Below are positions 17,547 to 27,183 of a DNA stretch of 64,000 nt, piece by piece. Both the position numbers and the translations under genes were made by a program. Numbering within the stretch: position 1 is the stretch's first letter; each line of letters opens with the position of its first letter. Source of the stretch: UBA5018 sp044375975 (GTDB lineage: Bacteria > Cyanobacteriota > Cyanobacteriia > PCC-6307 > Cyanobiaceae); NCBI GenBank assembly GCA_044375975.1, contig JBILLQ010000007.1, forward strand, positions 10,721 to 74,720, read 5' to 3'. The notes below the pieces were generated by a model that was given only the letters and a program-made list of their open reading frames with translations, had not been told where the DNA came from and ran no database searches.

Positions 17547-17903
17547 ATGTTCAACCCGGAGTTCCTGACTAGCGACAACGAAGCCATAGGCGGCAACCCC
17601 CTGATCCAGTACCTCCAGGATCAGTCTCCGGATGTGTTGCAGCGGGTGGCTCGTTCAGCTAGTCATGAGATTCAAGACATCATTCGCCACAACGTGCAGG
17701 GCTTGCTCGGCATGCTGCCCGCGGAGCAGTTTGATGTGAAAATCCAGACCAGCCGTGAAAACCTGGCTGGCCTGCTTGGTTCAGCGATGATGACCGGTTA
17801 CTTCCTGCGCCAGATGGAACAGCGCATGGAGCTGGAAACCAGCTTGATCGGCAGCTGCAGCCTGGCCGATCGTGATGCTGATCCGGGCGAATTACGGCTC
17901 TGA
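17547..17903 (+). CDS. DUF760 domain protein
   Basis: 118 residues matching the cyanobacterial and plastid DUF760 family: NPLIQYLQDQSPDVLQRVARSAS followed by EIQDIIRHNVQGLLGMLP and the conserved FDVKIQTSRENLAGLLGSAMMTGYFLRQMEQRMELE. The family is soluble and helical with no settled biochemical role. It lies 31 bp after lepB on the same strand but appears to have its own leader. Start supported by the conserved N-terminus. Confidence 0.87.
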   Translation: MFNPEFLTSDNEAIGGNPLIQYLQDQSPDVLQRVARSASHEIQDIIRHNVQGLLGMLPAEQFDVKIQTSRENLAGLLGSAMMTGYFLRQMEQRMELETSLIGSCSLADRDADPGELRL

Positions 17904-17916
17904 GGGCGAGGGCCGC

Positions 17917-19188
17917 TCAGCTGTCGCGGTTGGGCACCACACCTAGTTTCACAAGGTTGCGATCGATGCTGGCCAGGTAGCGCCAGCTCTGCTCATCTAC
18001 AGCCCAGGGTCTTTCACCCAGTTCCCTTGCCAGCTCTTGTAGATCCGCAGCTGTGCAGGGCACTGGAGCCTCGTAGTGGGCGGGCACCAATTGACGAATC
18101 TCACCCAGCTGGGAAAGCTGATGCAGCCAGTTGATCAGCAGCTGTCGGTGGCGGGGGAACACCAGCCGCTCCAACACCGGTGCCACCTGGATGGCCGGCG
18201 CGCCAGGGGGAACCAATTGGCGAAATTCACGCTGCCAATCCGGCTGCCAGTGGAAGGGATAGAGGGCGTTGGCGGCGCCGCCGGGTTGTCGGCTGGCCTT
18301 CCAGGCCTGCTTTAGCAGCTCCCCGAGGCCCAGGATAGCCAGCCTTTCGGGTCGCAGGAAGGAGGCGAACAGCACCAGCCGCCACCAGCCCTGGCGCCTC
18401 AGCTCGGGCGAATCCAACAGCGGCTGATCGGCCCGCTCGCGGGCGTGGAACAGCAGCGGCTTTGGGTCGAGGTTGAATATGGCCGGTGGTTGCTCGCCGA
18501 TGGCCACCAAGGCATCGGTCACCAGCAAACTGCCGCTGGCCCGGTGCAGGCAGGCCGCTTCAAAAAAGTTTCCCACCCCCAAATCCAGGGGGCCCAGGGC
18601 GCACCAGTCGAGCTGGTCGCCGTGGGGCAGGCCCTGCTCAAACAGCACCTTGGTGCGCTGGCGCGGGAAGCCCAGCCAGCTGGACGGCAGGGAGATTGGA
18701 AAACTCCACTGCCCCGGTGTTACCCACAGCTGGGCTTGGGGAAAGGCCCGCGCCATCGCCGGCACCGGCAACTTGTGCTCCAACCCCGAGCTGGTGGGCA
18801 GCACGATCGTGAGCACCGGGCCATGCAGTTGCTCTAGCTCGGCCAGGGCCGCGCGCACTTCGCCGGTGGGGGCCACCGGCGCGTAGAGCAGCAGCCCCTG
18901 GCGCAGCCGCAGCACCGTCATCCGAATCGGCACCGCCACGTAGAACACCCCCAGCAACTGCTCAATGCTCCACAGCTGGCCGGGGATCAATTCGCGCAGC
19001 AGGCTGCGGCGACGGCCGTAGGGATAGAGGGGCAGCAGCGGCCACCAGGGCCAGCGCTGCTGGCTGGCATCGCCAGGGACGGGGGGCTGGGAGATGGCGG
19101 TAATCACCGCGGCTGGGTGGAGCAAACGGGGACCCATCCTCGCCGCTGGCCGACCGCTGGTGAATGCTGCCGCAGCTCGCGGGGCCAT
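17917..19188 (-). CDS. DUF4336 domain protein
   Basis: 423 residues. The conserved core begins WWPLLPLYPYGRRRSLLRELIPGQLWSIEQ (split across ~60-90) and continues VPIRMTVLRLRQGLLLYAPVAPTGE, the DUF4336 hallmark. Members are found in cyanobacteria and plants and look like metallo-beta-lactamase-fold relatives, although no full metal motif stands out here. It converges with the DUF760 gene, 13 bp apart. A second ATG at 19137 is an equally plausible start, since the first 17 residues are Ala/Arg-rich and not conserved. Function unknown. Confidence 0.85.
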   Translation of the reverse strand: MAPRAAAAFTSGRPAARMGPRLLHPAAVITAISQPPVPGDASQQRWPWWPLLPLYPYGRRRSLLRELIPGQLWSIEQLLGVFYVAVPIRMTVLRLRQGLLLYAPVAPTGEVRAALAELEQLHGPVLTIVLPTSSGLEHKLPVPAMARAFPQAQLWVTPGQWSFPISLPSSWLGFPRQRTKVLFEQGLPHGDQLDWCALGPLDLGVGNFFEAACLHRASGSLLVTDALVAIGEQPPAIFNLDPKPLLFHARERADQPLLDSPELRRQGWWRLVLFASFLRPERLAILGLGELLKQAWKASRQPGGAANALYPFHWQPDWQREFRQLVPPGAPAIQVAPVLERLVFPRHRQLLINWLHQLSQLGEIRQLVPAHYEAPVPCTAADLQELARELGERPWAVDEQSWRYLASIDRNLVKLGVVPNRDS

Positions 19189-19477
19189 GCGCTGGCTTTC
19201 ACCGCTGGCTGATGCACCAGCATCGGGCTAACGAACCGGATTTAGCGCTGAGCTGAGATTGCCAACTTCCAGGCTTCATTAAACGCTGGGCTGGTCTTCG
19301 CCCTAGCCCCCAGGGCCCGCAGCATCCGCCCTCGCCCTTGCCTTCAGCTGGTCGCATCCCATCACACTTTCCGATCGCATCGCATCAGACCACATCAGAT
19401 CACTTTCACCTAGTTAGCGTTCAGAAGGGTTAGGCGGATCCTCGCCAATGCACCCAAACCCCTAGAGCAGGCCAACC

Positions 19478-22207
19478 ATGTTGCTTCGTCTGCGCTGGCC
19501 CTCCGGCGCTAGCCCCGCTGCGGTGGTTCCAGGGGTGGGCCCCCAGGGGGAAGCGCTCCAGCTCGAATCGGCATCTGGACAATTGCTGCGTGCGGCCCGG
19601 GAGAGTGCCGATGAACTGCTCGCCCGGTTGAACACCAGCGCCGAAGGGCTGAGCGATCTGCAGGCGGAACTCCGCCTGGCCAAGGTTGGAGCAAATCAAA
19701 TTGCCCATGAACAACCTATATCCTGGGTAGTTCAGCTGCTCAAAACCTTCAGGAATTCGCTGGTGTTTCTGCTGGCGGCCCTGGCGGTTTTGTCCCTGGT
19801 CACGGGGGATATCAAAGCGGCGGTGATCATCACCGCGATGATCCTATTCAGCGTGCTTTTGCGCTTTTCCCAGGAATACCGCTCACTGGTGGCGGCGGAA
19901 TCCCTGCGCCTGTTGGTGCACACCACCGCCACGGTCAAACGGCACGATGCCCGCAAGGATATAAGCGTTGCTCTGGCGGCCGACCTCGGCCTGCAGTTGA
20001 GCGCCGAGACGCCCGGGCAGCGGGAGGAACCGATCGACCGGCTCGTGCCTGGCGATCTGGTGCTGCTCGCCGCCGGCGACATGATCCCCGCCGCCGTGCG
20101 GGTGCTGAACGCCAAAGACCTGTTCGTAAGCCAGGCCGCCCTCACCGGTGAATCCCTGCCGGTGGAGAAACACGGCCAGCTGCCGCCCCGCCAGCTGGAG
20201 ATCAAGGAGCCCCTCGAATTGGCAAACCTCTGTTTCCTGGGCACGAACGTGATCAGTGGCACCGCCACGGCTGTGGTGGTGGAAACGGGGGAGCGCACCT
20301 ACCTGGGGGCCTTGGCCAAGACCCTTACCGGTGTGCGCAGCCGCACCAGCTTTGATCGGGGCATCAGCGATGTGAGCCTGCTGCTGGTGCGCTTCATGGT
20401 GGTGATGGCACCGGCTGTGTTCCTGATCAACGGCATCAGCAAGGGCAACTGGGCGGAGGCCTTTTTCTTCGCGCTGTCCGTAGCCGTTGGGCTAACTCCA
20501 GAGATGCTGCCGATGATCGTGACCGCCAACCTCTCCCGAGGCGCCATTGCGATGGCCAAGCAGAAAGTGATCGTTAAAAATATTGATTCGATTCAAAATC
20601 TAGGTGCGATGAACATTCTCTGTACCGATAAGACCGGCACCCTAACTCAAGACCGCATCGTGCTTGAAAGATACCTCGATTATCGCGGTAAGGAATCTGA
20701 TGAGGTGCTGGAGCACGCCTATCTAAATAGCTTCCATCAGACGGGTCTCAAAAGTCTTTTGGATATAGCCGTGCTCGAACATGCTGAACTGCATAGTGCC
20801 CTTAAGGTGGAGAAAAACTTCGCCAAGATCGATGAGATCCCATTCGATTTTCAACGCAGACGGATGTCGGTTGTGGTTGAGGAGGAGAACCACCACCACG
20901 AGCTGATCTGCAAGGGAGCCGTGGAGGAGATTCTAATGGTATGCAGCAGCTTGAAGGATGGAGATGTTATCGAACCAATCGATGCAGCCAGTCGCCAGCA
21001 GGTGCTTAGTTTGAGTGAGGGACTGAACAGTGAAGGCCTGCGGGTGATTGCCGTGGCCTACAAGGAAGTTCCCATTCAACATAAGCCCTATAGCCTCGTA
21101 GATGAGTCTGAGCTGGTATTCCTAGGGTTGATCGCTTTTCTCGATCCACCAAAGGATTCAGCTAGGCAAGCGATTGGCGACCTACACCGGGGTGGGGTGG
21201 CTGTGAAGGTGCTCACCGGGGATAACGCGGTAATCGCCCGTAAAACCTGTAAAGACGTAAACCTTGTGGTGGAGGGGGTGCTGCTGGGGCCGGAGATCGA
21301 GGCCATGGATGATCAGTTGCTGGGGGAGAAAGTGGAGTCGACGACGATCTTTGCCAAGCTCTCGCCGCTGCAGAAATCAAGGATTATCAAAATGCTGCGT
21401 AGCCGTGGCCATGTGGTGGGCTTCATGGGAGACGGCATTAATGATGCCGCCGCCCTGCGGGAGGCCGACATTGGGATTTCGGTGGATACGGCGGTGGATA
21501 TCGCCAAGGAATCGGCGGATATTGTGCTGCTAGAGAAGAGTTTATTGGTGCTGAATGCCGGCGTGATGGAAGGACGCCGCACCTTTGGTAACATTGCCAA
21601 GTACATAAAAATGGGTACCAGTTCGGCATTTGGCAACATGTTCAGCCTGTTGGGGGCCAGCATCTTTCTGCCATTTCTGCCGATGCTGCCGGTGCAGATC
21701 CTGCTGAACAATCTGCTCTACGACTTCTCTCAAACTGGCATTCCCTTTGATCATGTTGATTCAGACTATCTAGGGGTGCCGCGTAAGTGGAGGATCAAGG
21801 ATATTAGAAGCTTCATGGTTTACCTCGGCCCCGTGAGCTCCCTATTCGACTATGCCACGTTCGCCCTGATGTGGTTTGTCTTCTCTGTCAATACGGTGGA
21901 GAATCAAGCCCTTTTCCAGACGGGCTGGTTTGTGGAGAGCTTGATGACCCAGACGCTGGTGGTGTACATCATTCGCACCTCCCATATTCCCTTTCTGCAG
22001 AGCAACCCAGCCCCCGTGATGGCCATGGTCACGATGGTGGTGATGGCTGCCGCCATGGCGATTCCCTATACGCCGATTGCTTCTGCCCTAGGCTTTGCCC
22101 CTCTGCCCCTGGTTTACTTCGCCTGGCTGGCGGCGATCCTGCTGGGCTATTGCCTGCTCGCCCAGCTGGTGAAGACCTGGTATGTACGACGTTTTGGTTA
22201 TAGTTAA
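19478..22207 (+). CDS. mgtA: Magnesium-transporting P-type ATPase, MgtA/MgtB type (P3B)
   Basis: 909 residues. Imports Mg2+ across the plasma membrane. Motifs: actuator loop LTGESLPVEK, phosphorylation site CTDKTGTLTQD, nucleotide-binding region LICKGAVEEI, hinge VGFMGDGINDAAALREADIGIS, and the C-terminal helix set with LLNNLLYDFSQTGIPFDHVD and the family end VKTWYVRRFGYS. The 289-bp leader (19189-19477) holds short ATCGCATC/ACATCAGATC repeats but no convincing M-box riboswitch. A decayed copy of its 3' end lies 6.2 kb downstream, beyond the CHAT operon. Confidence 0.95.
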   Translation: MLLRLRWPSGASPAAVVPGVGPQGEALQLESASGQLLRAARESADELLARLNTSAEGLSDLQAELRLAKVGANQIAHEQPISWVVQLLKTFRNSLVFLLAALAVLSLVTGDIKAAVIITAMILFSVLLRFSQEYRSLVAAESLRLLVHTTATVKRHDARKDISVALAADLGLQLSAETPGQREEPIDRLVPGDLVLLAAGDMIPAAVRVLNAKDLFVSQAALTGESLPVEKHGQLPPRQLEIKEPLELANLCFLGTNVISGTATAVVVETGERTYLGALAKTLTGVRSRTSFDRGISDVSLLLVRFMVVMAPAVFLINGISKGNWAEAFFFALSVAVGLTPEMLPMIVTANLSRGAIAMAKQKVIVKNIDSIQNLGAMNILCTDKTGTLTQDRIVLERYLDYRGKESDEVLEHAYLNSFHQTGLKSLLDIAVLEHAELHSALKVEKNFAKIDEIPFDFQRRRMSVVVEEENHHHELICKGAVEEILMVCSSLKDGDVIEPIDAASRQQVLSLSEGLNSEGLRVIAVAYKEVPIQHKPYSLVDESELVFLGLIAFLDPPKDSARQAIGDLHRGGVAVKVLTGDNAVIARKTCKDVNLVVEGVLLGPEIEAMDDQLLGEKVESTTIFAKLSPLQKSRIIKMLRSRGHVVGFMGDGINDAAALREADIGISVDTAVDIAKESADIVLLEKSLLVLNAGVMEGRRTFGNIAKYIKMGTSSAFGNMFSLLGASIFLPFLPMLPVQILLNNLLYDFSQTGIPFDHVDSDYLGVPRKWRIKDIRSFMVYLGPVSSLFDYATFALMWFVFSVNTVENQALFQTGWFVESLMTQTLVVYIIRTSHIPFLQSNPAPVMAMVTMVVMAAAMAIPYTPIASALGFAPLPLVYFAWLAAILLGYCLLAQLVKTWYVRRFGYS

Positions 22208-22213
22208 ATTGAA

Positions 22214-25200
22214 TCATAATCCCGGCATTGGTGAGCCAGCACCGCTGAGCTGCCAGGCGGCCCAATATTTGTAATCTTTCCATTCCTTGCGTTGGGGATT
22301 GCTGCGGAACTCTTCCTGCACCTGCACCAGCGCCTCCTGCCTGCCCTTACCTTGCTTGAGCAGCGTGTAGTAGCGCTCCATGAAGAAGGCGGTGGCGTCG
22401 TCATCCACCTTCCAGAGGGAGAGCAGGGTGGAGCTGGCGCCGGCCACTTTGAGGGCCCGCTGCAGCCCATACACCCCCTCGCCGCTTTGGATCGTGCCGC
22501 TGGCGGTCTCGCAGGCGGAGAGCACCACCAGTTCGGTGCCCTCCAGCTGCATTCTGGCAACTTCCTTGGCGGTGAGATAGCCGTCGTCTCCATCGGCTGT
22601 GGCGGCTGGGGCCTGGGCGGATGCGCTCTGGGCTGGCTGGGCATGGCGGTTGGCACCGGCCAGCACGATGCCGCTGTTTAGCAGTGGATCGCCCTTATGG
22701 GCCGGCGGTCCCGCGAAGGCGGCGCTCCTGGTGCCGAGGAGGCCGCTGGGCGACGGCGACCGGTTGGGCGACTGGGGACCAGAGAAGAAGCCGTGGCTGG
22801 CCACATGCAGCACCCTCGGGCCCCTGACCTGCTGCAGTGCAGGGGCGGTGGCCTGGGTACCTTCCAGCAGGGCGGCCTTGAGTTGAGCAGCGATCTGACG
22901 CCCCTCCTTCGCGGTGGCCGGCAGGGGCGCCCAAGGAGTGCCAGGAGCCCCGAAATCCGGATTGGCGATCACCAAGGCCCGATCACTTTGCGACGCAGCT
23001 GTGGAAGGCCGCTGCAGCAGATCGCGGCCGCTGGTGAGCAGGCGCAGGCGCACGGCTTCAGCCAGCCACCGCTGGCCTTGCCCTTTCCCCAGCTGCGGCG
23101 GTGTGGGCAGGGCCGCAAAGGGAATGCGGTTGAGTTCGCCATCGGGGGAAACAAACCACTGCCGGCGATCCTTGAGCTGGCTCAACAGCGCCGGTGGAAA
23201 CACCTTGTCCCTCACCTGTATCCACAGCTCATGGGGTGATCGCTCGCCTGCTTCGGAGATCTCCAGGGCGTTCTGGATCAGGGGATCGATGGCAGTGGCC
23301 AGGCCGAGCTCGTGGCGCTCGATCCGGCCATCAGGGAACAGCAGCAAGGCCAGGTAGCGCGGCTTCCCCCAGCGTTTGTCAGGAGGCTGGCGGCCATCAA
23401 AGGGCCGATAACGCTGGAATTCCACCAGCACCCCATCGGCCGGCAGGGCGTGTGCCACCTCCGATGGTTCCACCAGGGGGAGCTTCAGGGCAGGCAGCAG
23501 GCGATAGAGCTGCTGCTCCAGGTCGCCGTGTTGCTGCTGGAGCGCCAGCCGCTGGGGAGTGCTCAGGTTTAGATCCGCCAGACGGCTTGTGAGGCCAGCG
23601 ATCTGCTGGCGGAGCTCCTGCGGGCGGCCCGGCGCCTGGGCCAGCAGGGCCTGGCGTTGTTCGATCTCCTGCAGCAGCCCCTGCCGGTTCAGCCGGGTGA
23701 ACAGGGCCAGCGAGGCGCCGTTTGCAGAACGTGAGGCATAGCCAAAAGCAGCTTCCCAGGCATTGCCTACAGCCTGAATCTGTGCCTGTCGCTGAATTTC
23801 CGGCAGCAATGGCACTTCACGCTGCAGAAACACTAATTCACCACGAATAGCACGAACTAAAAGTGTCTCAGCTTTCGTATATGCACCTTGATTTGTATAT
23901 ACTCTCGCTAGATTATTGAGGCTACTGGAGGTAGAGCGGTGATAGGGCCCTAGCACCTTCTCAAAGATCGCCAAGGAGCGCTGGTAGAGAGGCTCTGCCT
24001 TGGTGTAGGCGCCCTGGCTGTCATATAGAAATGCCAGATTATTGAGGCTAGTGGCGGTATCGGGGTGATCGGGCCCCAGCGCCTTCTCATTGATCGTGAG
24101 GGCGCGCAGATAGAGGGGCTCGGCCTTTGTGTAGGCACCCTGGCTGTAGTACAGTCCGGCTAGATTATTGAGGCTAGTGGCGGTAGAGCTGTGATTGGGC
24201 CCCAGCGCCTTCTCATTGATCGAGAAGGCGCGAAGGTAGTGGGGCTCAGCCTTAGCGTAGGCGCCCTGGCTGTAATAAAGGAACGCGAGGTTGTTAAGGA
24301 TGGTGGCGGTATCGGGGTGATCGGGTCCCAGTACTTTTTCTAAGATCGCCAAGGAGCGCTGGTAGAGGGGCTCGGCCTTCGTGTAGGCACCCTGATTGTA
24401 GTATAGTGTCGACAGGTTATTTAGTTTAGTGGCGGTAGAGCGGTGATCGTGCCCCTGCACCTTCTCACTGATTGCCAAGGAGCGCTGGAAGAGGACCTCG
24501 GCTTTGTCGTAATTCCCCTGGTTTTCGTAGAAAAGTGCCAGATTATTGAGGCTAGTGGCGGTATCGGGGTGATCGTGCCCCAGCACCTTCTCTAAGATCG
24601 CCAGGGACCGCTGGAAGAGGGGCTCAGCCTTCGTATAGACACCCTGCCTGTAGTACAATGTTGCCAGGTTATTTAGGTCAGTGGCAGTAGAGCGGTGATC
24701 GGGCCCCAGCGCTTTCTCCAAGATCGCCAGGGAGCGCTGGAATAAGGACTCTGCCTTGCCGTAGGCCCCCTGGTCTGCATAGAGGAGCCCTAGATTCTTG
24801 AGGCTAGTGGCGGTATCGGGGTGATCGTGCCCCAGCACCTTCTCTCTGATCTGCAGGGAGCGCTGGAAGAGTGGCTCGGCCTTGCTGTAGGCGCTCTGAT
24901 TCCTGTACATCACTGCCAGATTAATTAGGCTTTGAGCGGTATCGGGATGATCGGGCCCCAGCACCTTCTCTGTGATTGCCAGGGCGCGAAGGTAGAGTGG
25001 CTCTGCCTTGGCGAAAGCGCTCTGGTTTTCGTACAGCCCCGCGAGGTTGTTGAGGCTTTGGGCGGTATCGGGATGATCGGGTCCCAGCACCTTCTCCCTG
25101 ATCGCCAGGACGCGAACATATAGTGGTTCTGCCTTGGCGAAAGCGCTCTGATTTTCGTATAGCCCTGCGAGGTTGTTGAGGTTTTGGGTAGTATCGGGAT

Positions 25201-26398
25201 GATCGGGTCCCAGCACCTTCTCTGTGATTGCTAGGGCGCGAAGGTAAAGTGGCTCCGCCTTGGCGAAAGCGCTCTGATTTTCGTATAGCCCCGCGAGGTT
25301 GTTGAGGTTTTGGGCGGTATCGGGATGATCGGGCCCTAGCACCTTCTCTGTGATTGCTAGGGCGCGAAGGTAGAGTGGCTCCGCCTTGGCGAAAGCGCTC
25401 TGGTTTTCGTATAGTCCCGCGAGGTTGTTGAGGTTTTGGGCGGTATCGGGATGATCGGGCCCCAGCACCCTCTCTGTGATTGCTAGGGCGCGAAGGTAGA
25501 GTGGCTCCGCCTTGGCGAAAGCGCTCTGGTTTTCGTATAGTCCCGCGAGGTTGTTGAGGCTTTGAGCGGTATCGGGATGATCGGGCCCCAGCACCTTCTC
25601 CCTGATCGCCAGGACGCGAACATATAGTGGTTCTGCCTTGGCGAAAGCGCTCTGGTTTTCGTACAGCCCCGCGAGGTTGTTGAGGTTAGTGGCGGTAAAG
25701 GGGTGATTGGGCCCCAGCGTTTTCTCCAAGATTGCCAGGGAGCGCTGGAAAAGCGGCTCGGCCTTGGCGTAGGCGCCCTGGTTTTCGTAGAGAAGTGCCA
25801 GATTATTGAGGCTAGTGGCGGTATCTGGGTGATCGTGTCCCAGCAACTTATCTCTGATCTTTAGGGAGCGCTGGAATAGGGGTTCGGCTTTGCCGTAGGC
25901 GCCCTGGATCCTGTAAATCACTGCCAGATTATTGAGGCTGGTGGCGGTATCTGGGTGATCGGGCCCCAGCGCCTTCTCCCTGATCGCCAGGGAGCGCTGG
26001 AAGACAGGCTCCGCCTTGGCGTAGGCGCCCTGGCTGTAATAAAGTAACCCAAGGTTATTGAGGCTAGTGGCGGTATCTGGGTGATCGGGCCCCAGCGTTC
26101 GCTCTGTCCAGGCCAGCACCTTTTCCTGCAGTGCTGCAGCTTCCTTGTAGCGGCCTTTTGCTTCAAAAGCGTTTATCTTTTTTATCCAACCCTGCACCTC
26201 CGCTGGCACCTGAGCAGCGGGCTGTGCCTGTGCCTGTGCCTGTGCCTGGGCCTGGGCCTTCAGCACCGGCTGCCGTCGTTGGCTTGCACTGGCGGTGGTG
26301 GCAGCGGTCGCAGCCGATGCCCCAGGAGACCCGCTCGCCAGGAGGCCCATCAGCATAGGAGCTAACCAGCAGCACCGCTTGTTTGCTTTGGGATTCAC
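22214..26398 (-). CDS. Secreted TPR-CHAT protein (caspase-like protease domain behind ~19 TPRs)
   Basis: 1394 residues. The N-terminal WLAPMLMGLLASGSPGASAA looks like a signal peptide, then a Gln-Ala repeat (about 48-60). A degenerate TPR (about 64-100) and 18 TPRs of exactly 42 residues (101-~856) of the kinesin-light-chain type follow. The C-terminal CHAT domain has both catalytic residues: His 1202 in HVASHGFF and Cys 1296 in LSACETASG. CHAT is a caspase-related peptidase family. The gene shares 4 bp with the upstream membrane-protein gene and converges with mgtA (6 bp apart). The substrate is unknown. Its predicted export is notable, since characterised TPR-CHAT effectors are cytoplasmic. 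Confidence 0.93.
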   Translation of the reverse strand: MNPKANKRCCWLAPMLMGLLASGSPGASAATAATTASASQRRQPVLKAQAQAQAQAQAQPAAQVPAEVQGWIKKINAFEAKGRYKEAAALQEKVLAWTERTLGPDHPDTATSLNNLGLLYYSQGAYAKAEPVFQRSLAIREKALGPDHPDTATSLNNLAVIYRIQGAYGKAEPLFQRSLKIRDKLLGHDHPDTATSLNNLALLYENQGAYAKAEPLFQRSLAILEKTLGPNHPFTATNLNNLAGLYENQSAFAKAEPLYVRVLAIREKVLGPDHPDTAQSLNNLAGLYENQSAFAKAEPLYLRALAITERVLGPDHPDTAQNLNNLAGLYENQSAFAKAEPLYLRALAITEKVLGPDHPDTAQNLNNLAGLYENQSAFAKAEPLYLRALAITEKVLGPDHPDTTQNLNNLAGLYENQSAFAKAEPLYVRVLAIREKVLGPDHPDTAQSLNNLAGLYENQSAFAKAEPLYLRALAITEKVLGPDHPDTAQSLINLAVMYRNQSAYSKAEPLFQRSLQIREKVLGHDHPDTATSLKNLGLLYADQGAYGKAESLFQRSLAILEKALGPDHRSTATDLNNLATLYYRQGVYTKAEPLFQRSLAILEKVLGHDHPDTATSLNNLALFYENQGNYDKAEVLFQRSLAISEKVQGHDHRSTATKLNNLSTLYYNQGAYTKAEPLYQRSLAILEKVLGPDHPDTATILNNLAFLYYSQGAYAKAEPHYLRAFSINEKALGPNHSSTATSLNNLAGLYYSQGAYTKAEPLYLRALTINEKALGPDHPDTATSLNNLAFLYDSQGAYTKAEPLYQRSLAIFEKVLGPYHRSTSSSLNNLARVYTNQGAYTKAETLLVRAIRGELVFLQREVPLLPEIQRQAQIQAVGNAWEAAFGYASRSANGASLALFTRLNRQGLLQEIEQRQALLAQAPGRPQELRQQIAGLTSRLADLNLSTPQRLALQQQHGDLEQQLYRLLPALKLPLVEPSEVAHALPADGVLVEFQRYRPFDGRQPPDKRWGKPRYLALLLFPDGRIERHELGLATAIDPLIQNALEISEAGERSPHELWIQVRDKVFPPALLSQLKDRRQWFVSPDGELNRIPFAALPTPPQLGKGQGQRWLAEAVRLRLLTSGRDLLQRPSTAASQSDRALVIANPDFGAPGTPWAPLPATAKEGRQIAAQLKAALLEGTQATAPALQQVRGPRVLHVASHGFFSGPQSPNRSPSPSGLLGTRSAAFAGPPAHKGDPLLNSGIVLAGANRHAQPAQSASAQAPAATADGDDGYLTAKEVARMQLEGTELVVLSACETASGTIQSGEGVYGLQRALKVAGASSTLLSLWKVDDDATAFFMERYYTLLKQGKGRQEALVQVQEEFRSNPQRKEWKDYKYWAAWQLSGAGSPMPGL
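23830..26098 (-). repeat. 18 tandem 126-bp (42-codon) TPR repeats
   Basis: Each unit encodes a variant of LGPDHPDTATSLNNLAGLY followed by xxQGAYAKAEPLYxRxLAIxEK. Units 4-10 (about 24838-25720) are almost identical at the DNA level, while units 11-18 differ in third positions and residues. Units 4-5 and 8-9 share the same variant order (YVRVLAIREK then YLRALAITE), indicating duplication of a four-unit (504-bp) block. Confidence 0.9.
26222..26260 (-). repeat. Hexanucleotide microsatellite inside the TPR-CHAT gene
   Basis: CTGTGC/CTGGGC units in tandem, encoding QAQAQAQAQA just after the signal peptide. Being in frame with 6-bp units, length changes would not disrupt the gene; it acts as a spacer between the export signal and the TPRs. 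Confidence 0.75.
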
Positions 26399-27183
26399 AG
26401 CGCAACCTGCCTGGACTGGGTGGTTACGAAAGCCCTTGGATCAAAGGCCTTCAGTTGGCGATCAATCGCAGCTGGATTGGAGAGAACACATGTTTTTTCA
26501 GGCTGCGCTGTGGGCGAGGGGCTACACAACATCGGCTGGATGCCCTCCTGCTCATGAAAGCTCCAGACAAGGGAGCTGCCATTCAGCAGGGCCTTGGTAG
26601 GTGGTTTGGTGAGGGCAGGAACTAATAGCTCGACCATTGCCACTGGGAATGAAATCGGTACCCGCACAATCAGATTACGGGTAATTTTTTCCCGAGGCTG
26701 AATAACGTCATCCGCAAATAGCCGACTAGTCGCAAGGATGGGGCCAGTTTGCAGTAAGTTATCCCGCTCAACATGGTCTAGGCTGGGTCCGCTCAGGGCC
26801 TTGTTGGCTCGGCTTGAAAAGCCCTGCTTCCTTGTCTGTTTCTGTAGTTGAATTGCCGACAACTTCCAATAATTGGGCAACAGATACAGGGTGCGGTCGC
26901 TGGGATTGGTGGCGATCATCTGCAGTTCCATCTCCATAAGGCCGGCCCTCTGCTTGCTGACGGGCTGCATCGCCACCTCCAGCACCAGCACCGCCGGTGC
27001 CCTTTGGGGCACCACGATTTCCTTCCACACAAACGTGTAAATCGCCCAACAGCCCGCCCCCACAATCGCCAGCGTCTTCACCCATTCGTGGATCGTCCCA
27101 GAGCAAATCGGTGGGGATGGGGGATCTGCCGGAGTGTTCGGCAGCTCAGGGGTTTGTGGTTCCAAGGGTGGAGTCGACATCAC
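26395..27183 (-). CDS. Hypothetical single-span membrane protein of the CHAT operon
   Basis: 262 residues, no recognised family. A Pro-rich cytoplasmic N-terminus (~35 residues) is followed by one helix (LAIVGAGCWAIYTFVWKEIVV) and a ~200-residue outside domain that is probably beta-rich (VLVLEVAMQPV, ELQMIATNPSDRTLYLLPNYWKL, RNLIVRVPI). Its start overlaps the upstream gene by 38 bp and its stop overlaps the TPR-CHAT start by 4 bp, so the three are translationally coupled. It may hold or gate the exported CHAT protein at the membrane; that is inference. Confidence 0.78.
   Translation of the reverse strand: MMSTPPLEPQTPELPNTPADPPSPPICSGTIHEWVKTLAIVGAGCWAIYTFVWKEIVVPQRAPAVLVLEVAMQPVSKQRAGLMEMELQMIATNPSDRTLYLLPNYWKLSAIQLQKQTRKQGFSSRANKALSGPSLDHVERDNLLQTGPILATSRLFADDVIQPREKITRNLIVRVPISFPVAMVELLVPALTKPPTKALLNGSSLVWSFHEQEGIQPMLCSPSPTAQPEKTCVLSNPAAIDRQLKAFDPRAFVTTQSRQVAL

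Noticed and set aside
19189..19477. Magnesium (M-box) riboswitch before mgtA
   Set aside because: A TTAGGCGGATCCT stretch near 19430 faintly recalls the M-box start, but the remaining conserved blocks are absent and it lies too close to the start codon.
23830..26098. CRISPR-like regular 126-bp repeats
   Set aside because: They are in-frame TPR codons with a 42-residue protein period and no spacer structure.
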